Shown piece after piece: positions 1 to 8,760 of a stretch of DNA of 64,000 nt; the first letter of the stretch is position 1, and each line of letters opens with the position of its first letter. This DNA comes from Thiosocius sp963759055. GTDB lineage: Bacteria > Pseudomonadota > Gammaproteobacteria > Chromatiales > Chromatiaceae. Below the pieces are notes generated by a model. The model was not told where the DNA came from, made no database searches, and was given only the letters and a program-made list of their open reading frames with translations. The translations under genes and the position numbers were made by a program. The stretch is from positions 62,001 through 126,000 of the forward strand of contig CAVWYD010000013.1 of NCBI GenBank assembly GCA_963759055.1, written 5' to 3'.

Positions 1-252
1 CTTGAGCGCATCGACCTGGTCCTTCATCAACGAAATGAGGGGCGAGACCACGATGCCCACACCCGGCCGCAGCAATGCCGGCACCTGGTAGCAAAGGGAC
101 TTTCCACCCCCTGTGGGCATCAGCACAAAGGCATCGCTGCCCGCCATGATGTCACCAATCACGCGTTCCTGGGCCACGCGGAAGTCATTGAAGCCAAAGA
201 CCTCTCGGAGTATGGATTCGGCTGTCGGGGAGGTGGCGGACTGCAGGGGCAT
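1..252 (-). CDS. recQ: RecQ-type ATP-dependent DNA helicase, N-terminal part (runs off left edge)
   Basis: Only the first 84 codons are present; the gene reads leftward off the window. RecQ is a 3'-5' superfamily 2 DNA helicase acting in recombination and fork repair. The visible part has the FGFNDFRVAQ segment at residues 19-28, matching the RecQ family N-terminus, and a Walker A motif MPTGGGKSLCYQ at about 45-56. It is followed by VVSPLISLMKDQV, the family's motif Ia region. The ATG at 250-252 is the family-consistent start. The gene is divergent from the methyltransferase at 386, leaving about 130 bases between them. Confidence 0.9.
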   Translation of the reverse strand, partial: MPLQSATSPTAESILREVFGFNDFRVAQERVIGDIMAGSDAFVLMPTGGGKSLCYQVPALLRPGVGIVVSPLISLMKDQVDALK

Positions 253-385
253 CTGGCTTAGTCAGGCGGCTTGCGATGGGGCCAGTTTACTCGAGTATGG
301 GATTGGGTATGAGGAGACAAATCGCATTGTCATACGGTCACCGAGATCATTAGACTCCGTCGTTTGTATGCTGGAGTCAAAAACC

Positions 386-1099
386 ATGCAAATTTCCCGC
401 GACGGCGATCTGCCGCTCTCCTCCGACCTTGAACAGATCGGCGAACTGCTGCCGCTCGAAGACGCCCGGCTGCTCGAACTGGGTTGCGGCGCAGCCTATA
501 CCACCCGTCGCCTGGCCGAGACCTTTCCGGTTCGTGAGATCGTGGCCATGGAGGTCGACCAGATCCAGCATGAAAAGAACCTTCTGATCCCCGATCTGCC
601 CGCTGTCACCTTCCAGTTTGGTGGCGCGCAGGACATCGCGCTGCCCGATGACTCGGTCGACGCGGTGATCATGCTGAAATCACTGCACCATGTACCCGTG
701 AGCGACATGGACGCGGCCTTTTCCGAGATCACCCGGGTTTTGAGCCCTGGCGGACTGGCCTATATCTCCGAACCGGTGTACGCCGGTGAATTCAACGAGA
801 TCCTGCGATTGTTCAACGATGAAAAGATCGTGCGCGAGGCCGCATTCGAGGCGATCCGGCGAGTCGTCGACAGTGCACAGCTCAGGCTCGAAAAGGAAGT
901 GCATTTTCACAGCACCACACATTTCGAGGGCTTCGAGGATTTCGAGCACCGAATCCTGGGTGCCACGCACTCCAGCTTTGATGTCGACGAGGCACTGCAT
1001 GCGCAGATCAGGGGAAAATTCATGCCGCATGTCGGGGACAACGGTGTGGCCGAATTTCTCAGCCCCCTGCGGGTGGATCTCTTGCGCAAACCCGGCTGA
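386..1099 (+). CDS. class I SAM-dependent methyltransferase (substrate unknown)
   Basis: A 237-residue Rossmann-fold methyltransferase. Motif I, LLELGCGAAYTTRRL (about residues 29-43), binds S-adenosylmethionine. An acidic post-I segment (VAMEVD) and LPDDSVDAVIMLKSLHHV, a Methyltransf_11-type motif II region, follow. The ATG at 386 is chosen because GGAG lies 9 bases upstream. An in-frame ATG at 368 lacks such a site, and the frame open from 113 overlaps antisense recQ. Nothing in the neighbourhood shows the substrate. It stands alone, divergent from recQ. Confidence 0.8.
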   Translation: MQISRDGDLPLSSDLEQIGELLPLEDARLLELGCGAAYTTRRLAETFPVREIVAMEVDQIQHEKNLLIPDLPAVTFQFGGAQDIALPDDSVDAVIMLKSLHHVPVSDMDAAFSEITRVLSPGGLAYISEPVYAGEFNEILRLFNDEKIVREAAFEAIRRVVDSAQLRLEKEVHFHSTTHFEGFEDFEHRILGATHSSFDVDEALHAQIRGKFMPHVGDNGVAEFLSPLRVDLLRKPG

Positions 1100-1280
1100 C
1101 GGCGGCCGCAATTGCCGGGTGTTCGATGGCACCCTGGCCGCTCGGTCACTTCGCGCATAGCGTGCCGGAACCGGGGACTGGCATGCAAAATCCCAATGAA
1201 AGGCAGTTGTCTTTCATTCTGTTCGCCGTTTGGATCTCATGTTACTTTGATCTGCTGTACAGCCGGCAAATCGGAGAACA

Positions 1281-1790
1281 ATGCGCAGCCTGATCCTGTT
1301 TCGGCACGGAAAATCGGATTGGGACGCCCAATTTCCGTCCGACCACGAACGCCCCCTGGCCCATCGTGGCAAGGAAGCGGCGATCTGCATGGGCAGGATG
1401 CTCAGCCAGGCCGGACACACCCCTCAACTCGCAGTCAGCTCTTCTGCATTGCGCGCACGCGCCACACTCCAGCTGGCTGTCCGCGCCGGCCGCTGGCACT
1501 GCCCCATACGCATTGAAGACCTGCTCTACGGCAGCTCTGCCGAAGGCGTACTCAGCTGGATCCGGAGCCTGGACGAAAATCCCGAGTGCCTTCTGCTGAC
1601 CGGACACGAGCCAACCTGGTCGGAACTGGCCGGACGCCTGATTGGCGAGGGAGCCATTCGCATGCCGACGGGCGCAATGCTGAAGATCGACTTCGAATTC
1701 GGCAGCTGGCAGCAAATCAAATTCGGACGGGGCGAACTCAAGTGGCTGATGCCACCGAAACTCATCTGCCGGTCAAAGGCCGCAAAATAA
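1281..1790 (+). CDS. SixA-like histidine phosphatase
   Basis: A 169-residue member of the histidine phosphatase (phosphoglycerate mutase-like) superfamily, closest in size and motif to SixA phosphohistidine phosphatases, which remove phosphate from HPt domains. The catalytic RHGKSDWD motif is at residues 8-15, and the second histidine falls in LLTGHEPTW near residue 112. GGAG lies 7 bases before the ATG. No sensor kinase or phosphotransferase is nearby, so the substrate cannot be read from context. It ends 41 bases from the convergent lipoprotein gene at 1832. Confidence 0.8.
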   Translation: MRSLILFRHGKSDWDAQFPSDHERPLAHRGKEAAICMGRMLSQAGHTPQLAVSSSALRARATLQLAVRAGRWHCPIRIEDLLYGSSAEGVLSWIRSLDENPECLLLTGHEPTWSELAGRLIGEGAIRMPTGAMLKIDFEFGSWQQIKFGRGELKWLMPPKLICRSKAAK

Positions 1791-1831
1791 CTCTGGTGGG
1801 CAGTCTTCCGGGAGACGCGCCCAGAAACCGA

Positions 1832-2440
1832 TCAGCGTTGGCGCCAGCTTCCCCCGGCCTGGTACCAATAGCCCGGCAGGGCTTCCTGTACCCACACTTT
1901 TGCAAAAGTGGCACGCACATCACCTTCCCATTCAGGGTGGCCGTTGGCCTGCGCAATCTCTTTATAAAGCCTGCTGCGGTCTGCATTCTCATCTGCCACC
2001 AGCTTTTTGAGTCGATTGCGATCTTTTAGCGGAGCCGCAGCGAGGTCACGCACAGCCACAGAGCCGTTGCTGTCGAAGCCGATCGCACCGCTGTTGTAGA
2101 ACGGCGCAAGGCTGGCCTGGCGGCTTTGCATACTCGAGCGGATCGCCCTTATAGCCGGCGTATTGATGTCGATGTCAGCCTGGGCGGCCTGGGCCTCAGG
2201 GACCAGCCGTTCCAGCAGCACGCCGAATGCCACAAGCAGGGGATTCGGCTGTGTTCGTTGCGACTGCCTGTCACCCTCCTTTGGTGAGGGTGCCGGCTCG
2301 GACTGTTCACTCTTCAGTACGTCGCGGACGATGGTACGGGCCGCCTCTTCTGCGGCAGCCGCCGGAAAATAGATATTGATGGTGACACAGGCAGTGAGTG
2401 CCAGCGCCATCAAGGGGTACCCGAGAATTTTGTTCATCAT
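1832..2440 (-). CDS. YdbL/DUF1318-like lipoprotein with a YnbE-like N-terminus
   Basis: A 202-residue predicted lipoprotein with signal peptide and lipobox LTAC. The mature part opens with CVTINIYFPAAAAEEAA, resembling the short beta segment of YnbE. The last roughly 110 residues (from ADIDINTPAIRAIRSSM on) look like the YdbL/DUF1318 domain. In E. coli, ydbH-ynbE-ydbL form one operon for phospholipid transport between the membranes; here one polypeptide seems to cover both small partners. The ATG at 2440 has AGGA upstream. A GTG at 2461 overlapping the ydbH stop (GTGA) is the alternative start. Coupled to the YdbH-like gene. Confidence 0.7.
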   Translation of the reverse strand: MMNKILGYPLMALALTACVTINIYFPAAAAEEAARTIVRDVLKSEQSEPAPSPKEGDRQSQRTQPNPLLVAFGVLLERLVPEAQAAQADIDINTPAIRAIRSSMQSRQASLAPFYNSGAIGFDSNGSVAVRDLAAAPLKDRNRLKKLVADENADRSRLYKEIAQANGHPEWEGDVRATFAKVWVQEALPGYWYQAGGSWRQR

Positions 2441-2457
2441 GACCAGTCCTGGTTCAT

Positions 2458-4518
2458 TCACTGAATCCTTGCCTGTTCGACCTGGATCCGCTGTAGGCGT
2501 TCAACCAGATCTTTCCAGGCCACACTGCGGTTACGCCCGATCACATCGATTCTCGGCAGGCCCGCTCCCTTGACAAGGTAATAGCCACCGTCGCCGCGCG
2601 CAAGGCCGTCCAGTTCGGCGACGGCCCCCTGCAACTTCACCTTGAGGTCGATCCTGTCATAACGAAAATCATCGAATATGCGTAGAAAAGTGGTCGACAG
2701 TCCGGCGGATATTCCGTTGCCGATTTCGGTCAGGTTCTCGACCGCACGTTGACTGATGCGGTGTTTCAAGTCGTCATCCTTCGGCGTGTAAAGGTGCATG
2801 TCAAAACCGTCCGGCTGCCACGCGAGCAGGCGGATACCGCTGATTTCACCGTCGAGCCGTCCCTCGATACGCCCAAAAGAGAAGGTTTGGGTCAAAGCAA
2901 GCAGGCTCAGCCGCCGAAGCTCCGCATCGGCCAGGAGGATCGGCACAGGCCCCAGGGGTTCCTTTATCTTCAGATTCCGTACCACGACAGAACCGTCGAA
3001 TGCCTCGACCTCCAGGCCGCCACCCACGCTGAACACCTGATTCGCGTATCGCATATCCCGCAGTCGGCCCTCGAGGCGGCCAGCAAAGGGCGGCCAGTCC
3101 AGCGCCGTGGTCAGTTGTTCCAGCGACACCGAACGCACCGAGGCATCGGCCTTCCATTCAGGCCTGGCGCCCGCAACCAGGGCACCGCTGAGTTCAAAGC
3201 TGTCCAGTCGCACCTCGCCACCAGATACCGGGACCACGACAGCTTGCTGCAATCTGACTCCGTCACCGGCAAATCTGGCTTCGATACTGAAACTGCCGGT
3301 GGGTATCCCATAGACACTGGCGTCCCGTACGCTCAGACGCGAGACCGGCACCGAGCTTTCGCGGTCCCAGGCGACGCTGCCGTCGGTAGTCCCGACCGAA
3401 AAGCGCCCCTGCCGATCAGCCAGAACCAGTTCGCTCAATTCGAGCCCCGCCTGTTCAATCCCCTTGATATCGAAATGCAGCACCAGTCCGACACTGCCCC
3501 GCACCTCCAGATCATCGGCTGCGGAACCGATCAGAAAGGGTTGCAGCAGGGTCTCGTAAAGGCGCCCGCCGTGGTCACTGCGGGCCACGATGGTCAGGTC
3601 GTCGATCGCTCTGTCAGACCCGCGCAGACGTCCGGTCCCATTCAGGTCCACGACCCCGGGCAAATGAATGGACCAGGTATCCAACTGCACTACTTCACGC
3701 TGGACGTTCCAATAGCCTCCCGCGCTCGCTTTGACCGCACCCGCCCCTGTATCCAGGAACAGCGGTTCTGCATAAACGGCGCCTTTGGGCCAAGCCAGGT
3801 CGGTGCCAAAAAACCAGGAATCTTTACGCTTGTGCGCCTTTGCATCGAGCTTCATAACCGCATTTTCGGCCGCATGCTTCCCATCAGGTGAGGCGTAGTT
3901 CAGCCGGTCGACGACCAGGTCAGCGTAGAATCCGGTCGCGCCTGCCGGATCACCCTGCACCTTGATTGCGCCGCTGGCCCGCCCATTTATCCCCCAGCCA
4001 CGCGGTAGATCGACCGCCTCAGTGAGATTTGACAGCGGAACAACGTGGAGCCGGTGAATACGCAGATCAGCCGACCAGTCGCCCTGCCTGGCGCTTAGTT
4101 CCAGGGCGACGGTCCCCCGGGCGACCTGCAGTCTCGAGACATCGAGTTTCCAGTCCTCGCTTCCCGAAAATACACCCTGCCAGGTGCTCTCCTGTTCACC
4201 GACCGGCGAATCTCTGGCAAGCAGTCTTCCCTCCTCGCAGTGCCACCCTTGCTCCTGCTGTACCAGGCTGACGCATTCGAGCTCGACACCACTTAGCCTG
4301 CCATGGCCATCCGGCAGCACGATCTCTTCAATCCGGACGTTCAGGCCCGCAAACCCTGAAGCCGCGCTTTGCAGACTCACCGAGATTGTTCCGACACGCC
4401 AGTCCTCGCCCTCGATGTCGTCAACACCCACGGACAGCTCGATTGCAGCCATTGCCGCACCCGGCAGGATGCCAAGCGCGAAGGCCAGGAAACCGTTACA
4501 CCACAATGGGTGTGACAT
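2458..4518 (-). CDS. YdbH-like AsmA-family intermembrane transport protein
   Basis: A 686-residue protein with an N-terminal signal/anchor (GFLAFALGILPGAAMAA) followed by long repetitive beta-rich sequence typical of the AsmA/TamB/YdbH superfamily, whose members bridge the periplasm to move phospholipids to the outer membrane. The C-terminal part (GGGLEVEAFDGSVVVRNL, and the segment around LSTTFLRIFDDFRYDRIDLKV) fits YdbH. Its 3' end touches the YdbL-like lipoprotein gene, the order seen in the enterobacterial ydbH operon. E. coli YdbH is longer (near 880 residues), so this is a shorter variant. The family call rests on pattern plus context. Confidence 0.65.
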   Translation of the reverse strand: MSHPLWCNGFLAFALGILPGAAMAAIELSVGVDDIEGEDWRVGTISVSLQSAASGFAGLNVRIEEIVLPDGHGRLSGVELECVSLVQQEQGWHCEEGRLLARDSPVGEQESTWQGVFSGSEDWKLDVSRLQVARGTVALELSARQGDWSADLRIHRLHVVPLSNLTEAVDLPRGWGINGRASGAIKVQGDPAGATGFYADLVVDRLNYASPDGKHAAENAVMKLDAKAHKRKDSWFFGTDLAWPKGAVYAEPLFLDTGAGAVKASAGGYWNVQREVVQLDTWSIHLPGVVDLNGTGRLRGSDRAIDDLTIVARSDHGGRLYETLLQPFLIGSAADDLEVRGSVGLVLHFDIKGIEQAGLELSELVLADRQGRFSVGTTDGSVAWDRESSVPVSRLSVRDASVYGIPTGSFSIEARFAGDGVRLQQAVVVPVSGGEVRLDSFELSGALVAGARPEWKADASVRSVSLEQLTTALDWPPFAGRLEGRLRDMRYANQVFSVGGGLEVEAFDGSVVVRNLKIKEPLGPVPILLADAELRRLSLLALTQTFSFGRIEGRLDGEISGIRLLAWQPDGFDMHLYTPKDDDLKHRISQRAVENLTEIGNGISAGLSTTFLRIFDDFRYDRIDLKVKLQGAVAELDGLARGDGGYYLVKGAGLPRIDVIGRNRSVAWKDLVERLQRIQVEQARIQ

Positions 4519-4594
4519 CGATACGTCGCAAGAAACTGTCCATGAACCCGAATGTGCGACCCGCTGGCGGAGACGTCAAGCGGGGAGGACGGAC

Positions 4595-4618
4595 AAATAA
4601 AAAGGGCCCAACGGCCCT
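4595..4618 (-). terminator. Rho-independent terminator after prpF
   Basis: Read leftward, a 6-bp GC stem (AGGGCC/GGCCCT, loop GTTG) is followed by TTTTTATTTG. It lies about 95 bases beyond the prpF stop and before the start of the YdbH-like gene, so it most likely ends the prp operon. Confidence 0.7.
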
Positions 4619-4712
4619 ATGCAGGCACAAAGACCATTGATAAGGCGATCAGATCTGCAACAGCGCCATCGTTCGGTCGCGCGTGGTCGAGTGAAAGGGT
4701 CAATCAAATAAA

Positions 4713-5891
4713 CTAAAAGGCGTCACCAGGAACACGAACCCACCCTTCCATCAGCACGCGCGCACTTCGACTCATAATGGCCTTATCAACAGTCCATTTA
4801 CCCTTGTTCTGGCTGGCTTTCGCACCGACTTTCAAAGTACCTGAAGGGTGCCCGAAGGTCACTGCATTCCGGTCACCGCCGCCGGCAGCCAGGTTCACCA
4901 GGGTGCCCGGAATCGCAGCAGCTGTGCCGATGGCCACCGCAGCCGTGCCCATCATCGCGTGGTGCAGCTTGCCCATCGACAATGCCCGAACATTGAGATC
5001 GATGTCCGCTGCATTGATTTGCTTGCCGCTGGATGCCGCGTAGTCTTTCGGCCTGGCAACAAACGCAACTTTTGGCGTGTGCTGGCGTCCGGCGGCTTCC
5101 GCTATATTTTGAATCAGGCCCATGCGCACAGCACCATGTGCACGGACAGTTTCAAACATGGTCAAGGCTTTCTCGTCACCATTGATCGCCTCCTGCAGCT
5201 CGGTGCCCGCGTAACCAATATCTTCCGCATTCAGGAAGATGGTGGGGATACCGGCATTGATCATCGTGGCTTTCAATGTGCCGACACCGGGCACTTCCAG
5301 ATCGTCCACCAGATTACCCGTCGGGAACATGGCGCCCTCGCCGTCAGCCGGGTCCATGAACTCGATTTGAACTTCGGCAGCAGGGAAGGTAACGCCGTCG
5401 AGTTCGAAGTCACCGGTTTCCTGAACTGCGCCACTGGTGATTGGAACGTGAGCAACGATGGTTTTACCGATATTGGCTTGCCAGATACGAACAATCGCAA
5501 CACCGTTCTCAGGGACGCGGCTGGCATCGACCAGGCCGCTACTGATCGCAAATGGGCCAACTGCTGCAGAAAGGTTGCCACAGTTGCCGCTCCAGTCGAC
5601 GAAAGGCTTGTCGATCGACACTTGCCCGAACAGGTAATCGACGTCGTGATCGGCTTTGCTGCTTCTGGACAAAATCACCGTCTTGCTGGTGCTGGAGGTG
5701 GCACCACCCATACCGTCAGTCTGCTTGCCGTAAGGATCTGGACTGCCGATAACGCGTAACAAAAGGGCATCGCGCGTGCCACCTGCCACCTGAGCGGATT
5801 CAGGCAGATCATCAAGGTTAAAAAACACGCCTTTGCTGGTGCCGCCACGCATATAGGTAGCGGGTATCCTGATCTGGGCTATGTGAGCCAT
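4713..5891 (-). CDS. prpF: 2-methylaconitate cis-trans isomerase PrpF (AcnD accessory protein)
   Basis: A 392-residue PrpF-family protein. It isomerises the 2-methylaconitate released by AcnD so that aconitase can complete the step that PrpD performs in other bacteria. The N-terminus IPATYMRGGTSKGVFF is the family signature, and DWSGNCGNLSAAVGPFA carries the conserved Cys/Gly segment. The ATG at 5891 gives a start like known PrpFs; a TTG at 5912 would overlap the acnD stop. It is the last gene of the prp operon, just behind acnD, with a terminator downstream. Confidence 0.93.
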   Translation of the reverse strand: MAHIAQIRIPATYMRGGTSKGVFFNLDDLPESAQVAGGTRDALLLRVIGSPDPYGKQTDGMGGATSSTSKTVILSRSSKADHDVDYLFGQVSIDKPFVDWSGNCGNLSAAVGPFAISSGLVDASRVPENGVAIVRIWQANIGKTIVAHVPITSGAVQETGDFELDGVTFPAAEVQIEFMDPADGEGAMFPTGNLVDDLEVPGVGTLKATMINAGIPTIFLNAEDIGYAGTELQEAINGDEKALTMFETVRAHGAVRMGLIQNIAEAAGRQHTPKVAFVARPKDYAASSGKQINAADIDLNVRALSMGKLHHAMMGTAAVAIGTAAAIPGTLVNLAAGGGDRNAVTFGHPSGTLKVGAKASQNKGKWTVDKAIMSRSARVLMEGWVRVPGDAF

Positions 5892-5908
5892 GGTATTCGT
5901 TGCCCCCG

Positions 5909-8518
5909 TCAAGCAACTGCAGTTGATTCAAGAAAGTCCTGGGCAAATCGCTGCAGCACACCACCCGCCTCATACACAGACGCCTCCTCGGCGGTGTCCA
6001 GGCGACAGATCACCGGCACTTCGACACGCTCACCGTTCTTGCGATTGATAATCAGCGTCAGCGTCGCACGTGGAGTCAGTTCCCCAATCACATCGAAGGT
6101 TTCAGTGCCATCGATTGCGTAGGTCTTGCGGCTCTCGCCTGCCTTGAACTCGAGCGGCAGCACGCCCATGCCGACCAGATTAGTGCGGTGGATACGCTCA
6201 AAGCCTTCGGCCACGATCGCTTCCACACCTGCCAGGCGAACACCCTTCGCCGCCCAGTCCCGCGAGGACCCCTGGCCGTAATCGGCGCCGGCAACAATGA
6301 TCAGCGGCTGCTTGCGCTCCATGTAGGTCTCGATGGCCTCCCACATGCGGGTTACCTTGCCTTCGGGCTCGATGCGGGCCAGCGAGCCCTGCTTGATTCT
6401 TGATTTACCATCCGGGCCATTTTCCTGAATCATTTCGTTCAACAGTTTGGGGTTGGCAAAGGTCGCGCGCTGGGCGGTCAGATGGTCGCCGCGGTGGGTT
6501 GCATAGGAGTTGAAGTCAACTTCCGGCAGGCCCATTTTGGCCAGATATTCACCCGCAGCGCTGGACGCCAGGATCGCGTTCGAAGGTGACAAGTGATCGG
6601 TGGTGATGTTGTCGCCCAGAACCGCGAGTGGACGCATGCCCTTGAGGGTACGCTCGCCCGCCAGTGCACCTTCCCAATAGGGAGGGCGGCGGATGTAGGT
6701 CGTCTGTGGACGCCAATCGTAAAGCGGACTGACCTGCTCCCCGTCATCCACAGCGGCCGAGAACATCGGCGTGTAGATCTCACGGAATTGCTCGGGCTTT
6801 ACGCTTGCGTTGACGATCGCATCGATCTCCTCATCACTCGGCCAGATATCCTTGAGCGTGATCGGGTTACCGTCTTCATCGGTGCCCAACACATCTTTCT
6901 CGATATCGAAACGGATGGTGCCGGCGATAGCATAGGCGACGACCAGCGGAGGAGATGCCAGAAATGCCTGTTTGGCATATGGGTGAATACGGCCATCAAA
7001 ATTGCGGTTGCCCGACAATACTGCAGTGGCGTACAGGTCACGATCGATCACTTCCTGCTGTATCTTCGGATCGAGTGCACCACTCATACCGTTGCAGGTG
7101 GTGCAGGCGAAGCCCACGATACCAAAGCCCAACTGCTCCAGGTCGGACAACAGACTGGCTTTTTCCAGATAAAGCTGCACGACCTTCGAGCCGGGAGCCA
7201 GAGAAGTCTTGACCCACGGCTTGCGGGTCAGACCCAGCTCGTTGGCTTTGCGCGCCACCAGACCCGCGGCGATCACGTTGCGTGGATTGCTGGTGTTGGT
7301 GCAACTGGTGATCGCAGCGATGATTACGGCACCGTCCGGCATCAGACCTTCTTCTTTGTCCACCTTGCCAGCGATACCGCGTGCGGCCAGCTCGGAGGTC
7401 GGCACGCGCCGGTGCGGATTCGATGGACCGGCGATATTGCGTACCACGGAGGACAGATCGAACGTCAGCACCCGCTCGTACTGGGCGTTTTTCAGGCTGT
7501 CCGCCCAGAGACCGGTCTCTTTGGCATAGATTTCGACCAGCTTGACCTGCTCGGCGTCACGACCGGTGAGTTTGAGATAGTCGATGGTCTTGTCGTCGAT
7601 ATAGAACATTGCCGCCGAGGCACCGAATTCCGGCGTCATGTTCGAGATGGTTGCGCGGTCACCGAGGGTCAGAGCCGACGCACCCTCACCAAAGAATTCA
7701 AGATAAGACGAAACGACCTTTTCGTTACGCAGAAACTCGGTCAAGGCCAGCACGATGTCGGTAGCCGTGATGCCGGGCTGACGTTTGCCGGTCAGTTCGA
7801 CACCGATGATGTCAGGCAGACGCATGTAAGAAGCACGCCCCAGCATCACGTTCTCGGCTTCCAGACCACCCACACCGATGGCAATAACACCCAGCGCGTC
7901 GACATGGGGAGTATGACTGTCCGTGCCTACCAAAGTATCAGGAAATGCCACGCCATCAAGCACATGCACCACCGGCGACATCTTCTCAAGATTGATCTGA
8001 TGCATGATGCCGTTACCCGGTTGAATCACATCGACGTTTTTGAACGCCTTCTTGGTCCAGTTGATAAAATGGAAACGGTCTTCATTTCGACGGTCTTCGA
8101 TGGCGCGGTTTTTCTCAAAGGCATCTTTTTCAAAGCCTCCGTGCTCAACCGCCAGCGAGTGATCGACGATCAGCTGCGTCGGTACGACCGGGTTGACCTT
8201 TGCCGGGTCACCCCCTTTTTCCGCAATGGCATCACGCAGCCCAGCGAGATCGACCAGTGCGGTCTGGCCGAGAATGTCATGACAAACGACACGCGCCGGG
8301 AACCAGGGAAAGTCCAGCTCTTGCTTGCGCTCGATAATCTGTTTCAGGGAATCCGTCAGGGAATCCGGATCGCAGCGACGAACCAGATTCTCGGCCAGTA
8401 CGCGGGAAGTGTATGGCAACTTGTCATAGGCGCCGGGTTGGATCGCATCGACAGCCGCACGAGCATCGAAATAGTCCAGCTGGGTACCCGACAAAGGTTT
8501 ACGGTTTGCCGTATTCAT
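5909..8518 (-). CDS. acnD: Fe/S-dependent 2-methylisocitrate dehydratase AcnD
   Basis: An 869-residue aconitase-superfamily enzyme that dehydrates 2-methylcitrate in the methylcitrate cycle. Cluster cysteines are visible in TSCTNTSNP and in GFACTTCNGMSG. The C-terminal swivel domain has VAGADYGQGSSRDWAAKG. The N-terminus (TQLDYFDARAAVDAIQPGAY) is that of AcnD rather than AcnA. It lies between prpC and prpF; acnD always needs PrpF, which is present, and no prpD is seen. A 242-base gap separates it from prpC; I see no gene there, only a modest GAAGCC/GGCTTC inverted repeat. Confidence 0.95.
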   Translation of the reverse strand: MNTANRKPLSGTQLDYFDARAAVDAIQPGAYDKLPYTSRVLAENLVRRCDPDSLTDSLKQIIERKQELDFPWFPARVVCHDILGQTALVDLAGLRDAIAEKGGDPAKVNPVVPTQLIVDHSLAVEHGGFEKDAFEKNRAIEDRRNEDRFHFINWTKKAFKNVDVIQPGNGIMHQINLEKMSPVVHVLDGVAFPDTLVGTDSHTPHVDALGVIAIGVGGLEAENVMLGRASYMRLPDIIGVELTGKRQPGITATDIVLALTEFLRNEKVVSSYLEFFGEGASALTLGDRATISNMTPEFGASAAMFYIDDKTIDYLKLTGRDAEQVKLVEIYAKETGLWADSLKNAQYERVLTFDLSSVVRNIAGPSNPHRRVPTSELAARGIAGKVDKEEGLMPDGAVIIAAITSCTNTSNPRNVIAAGLVARKANELGLTRKPWVKTSLAPGSKVVQLYLEKASLLSDLEQLGFGIVGFACTTCNGMSGALDPKIQQEVIDRDLYATAVLSGNRNFDGRIHPYAKQAFLASPPLVVAYAIAGTIRFDIEKDVLGTDEDGNPITLKDIWPSDEEIDAIVNASVKPEQFREIYTPMFSAAVDDGEQVSPLYDWRPQTTYIRRPPYWEGALAGERTLKGMRPLAVLGDNITTDHLSPSNAILASSAAGEYLAKMGLPEVDFNSYATHRGDHLTAQRATFANPKLLNEMIQENGPDGKSRIKQGSLARIEPEGKVTRMWEAIETYMERKQPLIIVAGADYGQGSSRDWAAKGVRLAGVEAIVAEGFERIHRTNLVGMGVLPLEFKAGESRKTYAIDGTETFDVIGELTPRATLTLIINRKNGERVEVPVICRLDTAEEASVYEAGGVLQRFAQDFLESTAVA

Positions 8519-8760
8519 AATTTATTCCCGCCTTTTCTTTACCGAGCATAGGCTCTTCTACTTCCATGAAGCCACCGGTGACATGCGGCTTCAGAAAATC
8601 CTTTCCTCAAAACTTGATAATCCATCGCGAAGGGCGCAATGAATGCCAATACGAACCCGCTCTCCACTCCCAAGCACATCAGCTGGAATCCTGTTTTCAA
8701 TCATAGATCTACCGGGAGGAGCACCGTGCTTTGCGGACTTGGCGGGTTAAATCAAAAAAC

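Noticed and set aside
113..385. Longer N-terminus for the methyltransferase starting at 113
   Set aside because: That stretch is antisense to recQ and does not resemble a methyltransferase; the start at 386 has a ribosome site.
2749..3891. A 380-codon open frame on the plus strand
   Set aside because: Antisense to the YdbH-like gene, no recognisable domain, low-quality composition.
6593..8551. A 652-codon open frame on the plus strand
   Set aside because: It is antisense to acnD, whose motifs are perfect; long antisense frames are expected in GC-rich genes.
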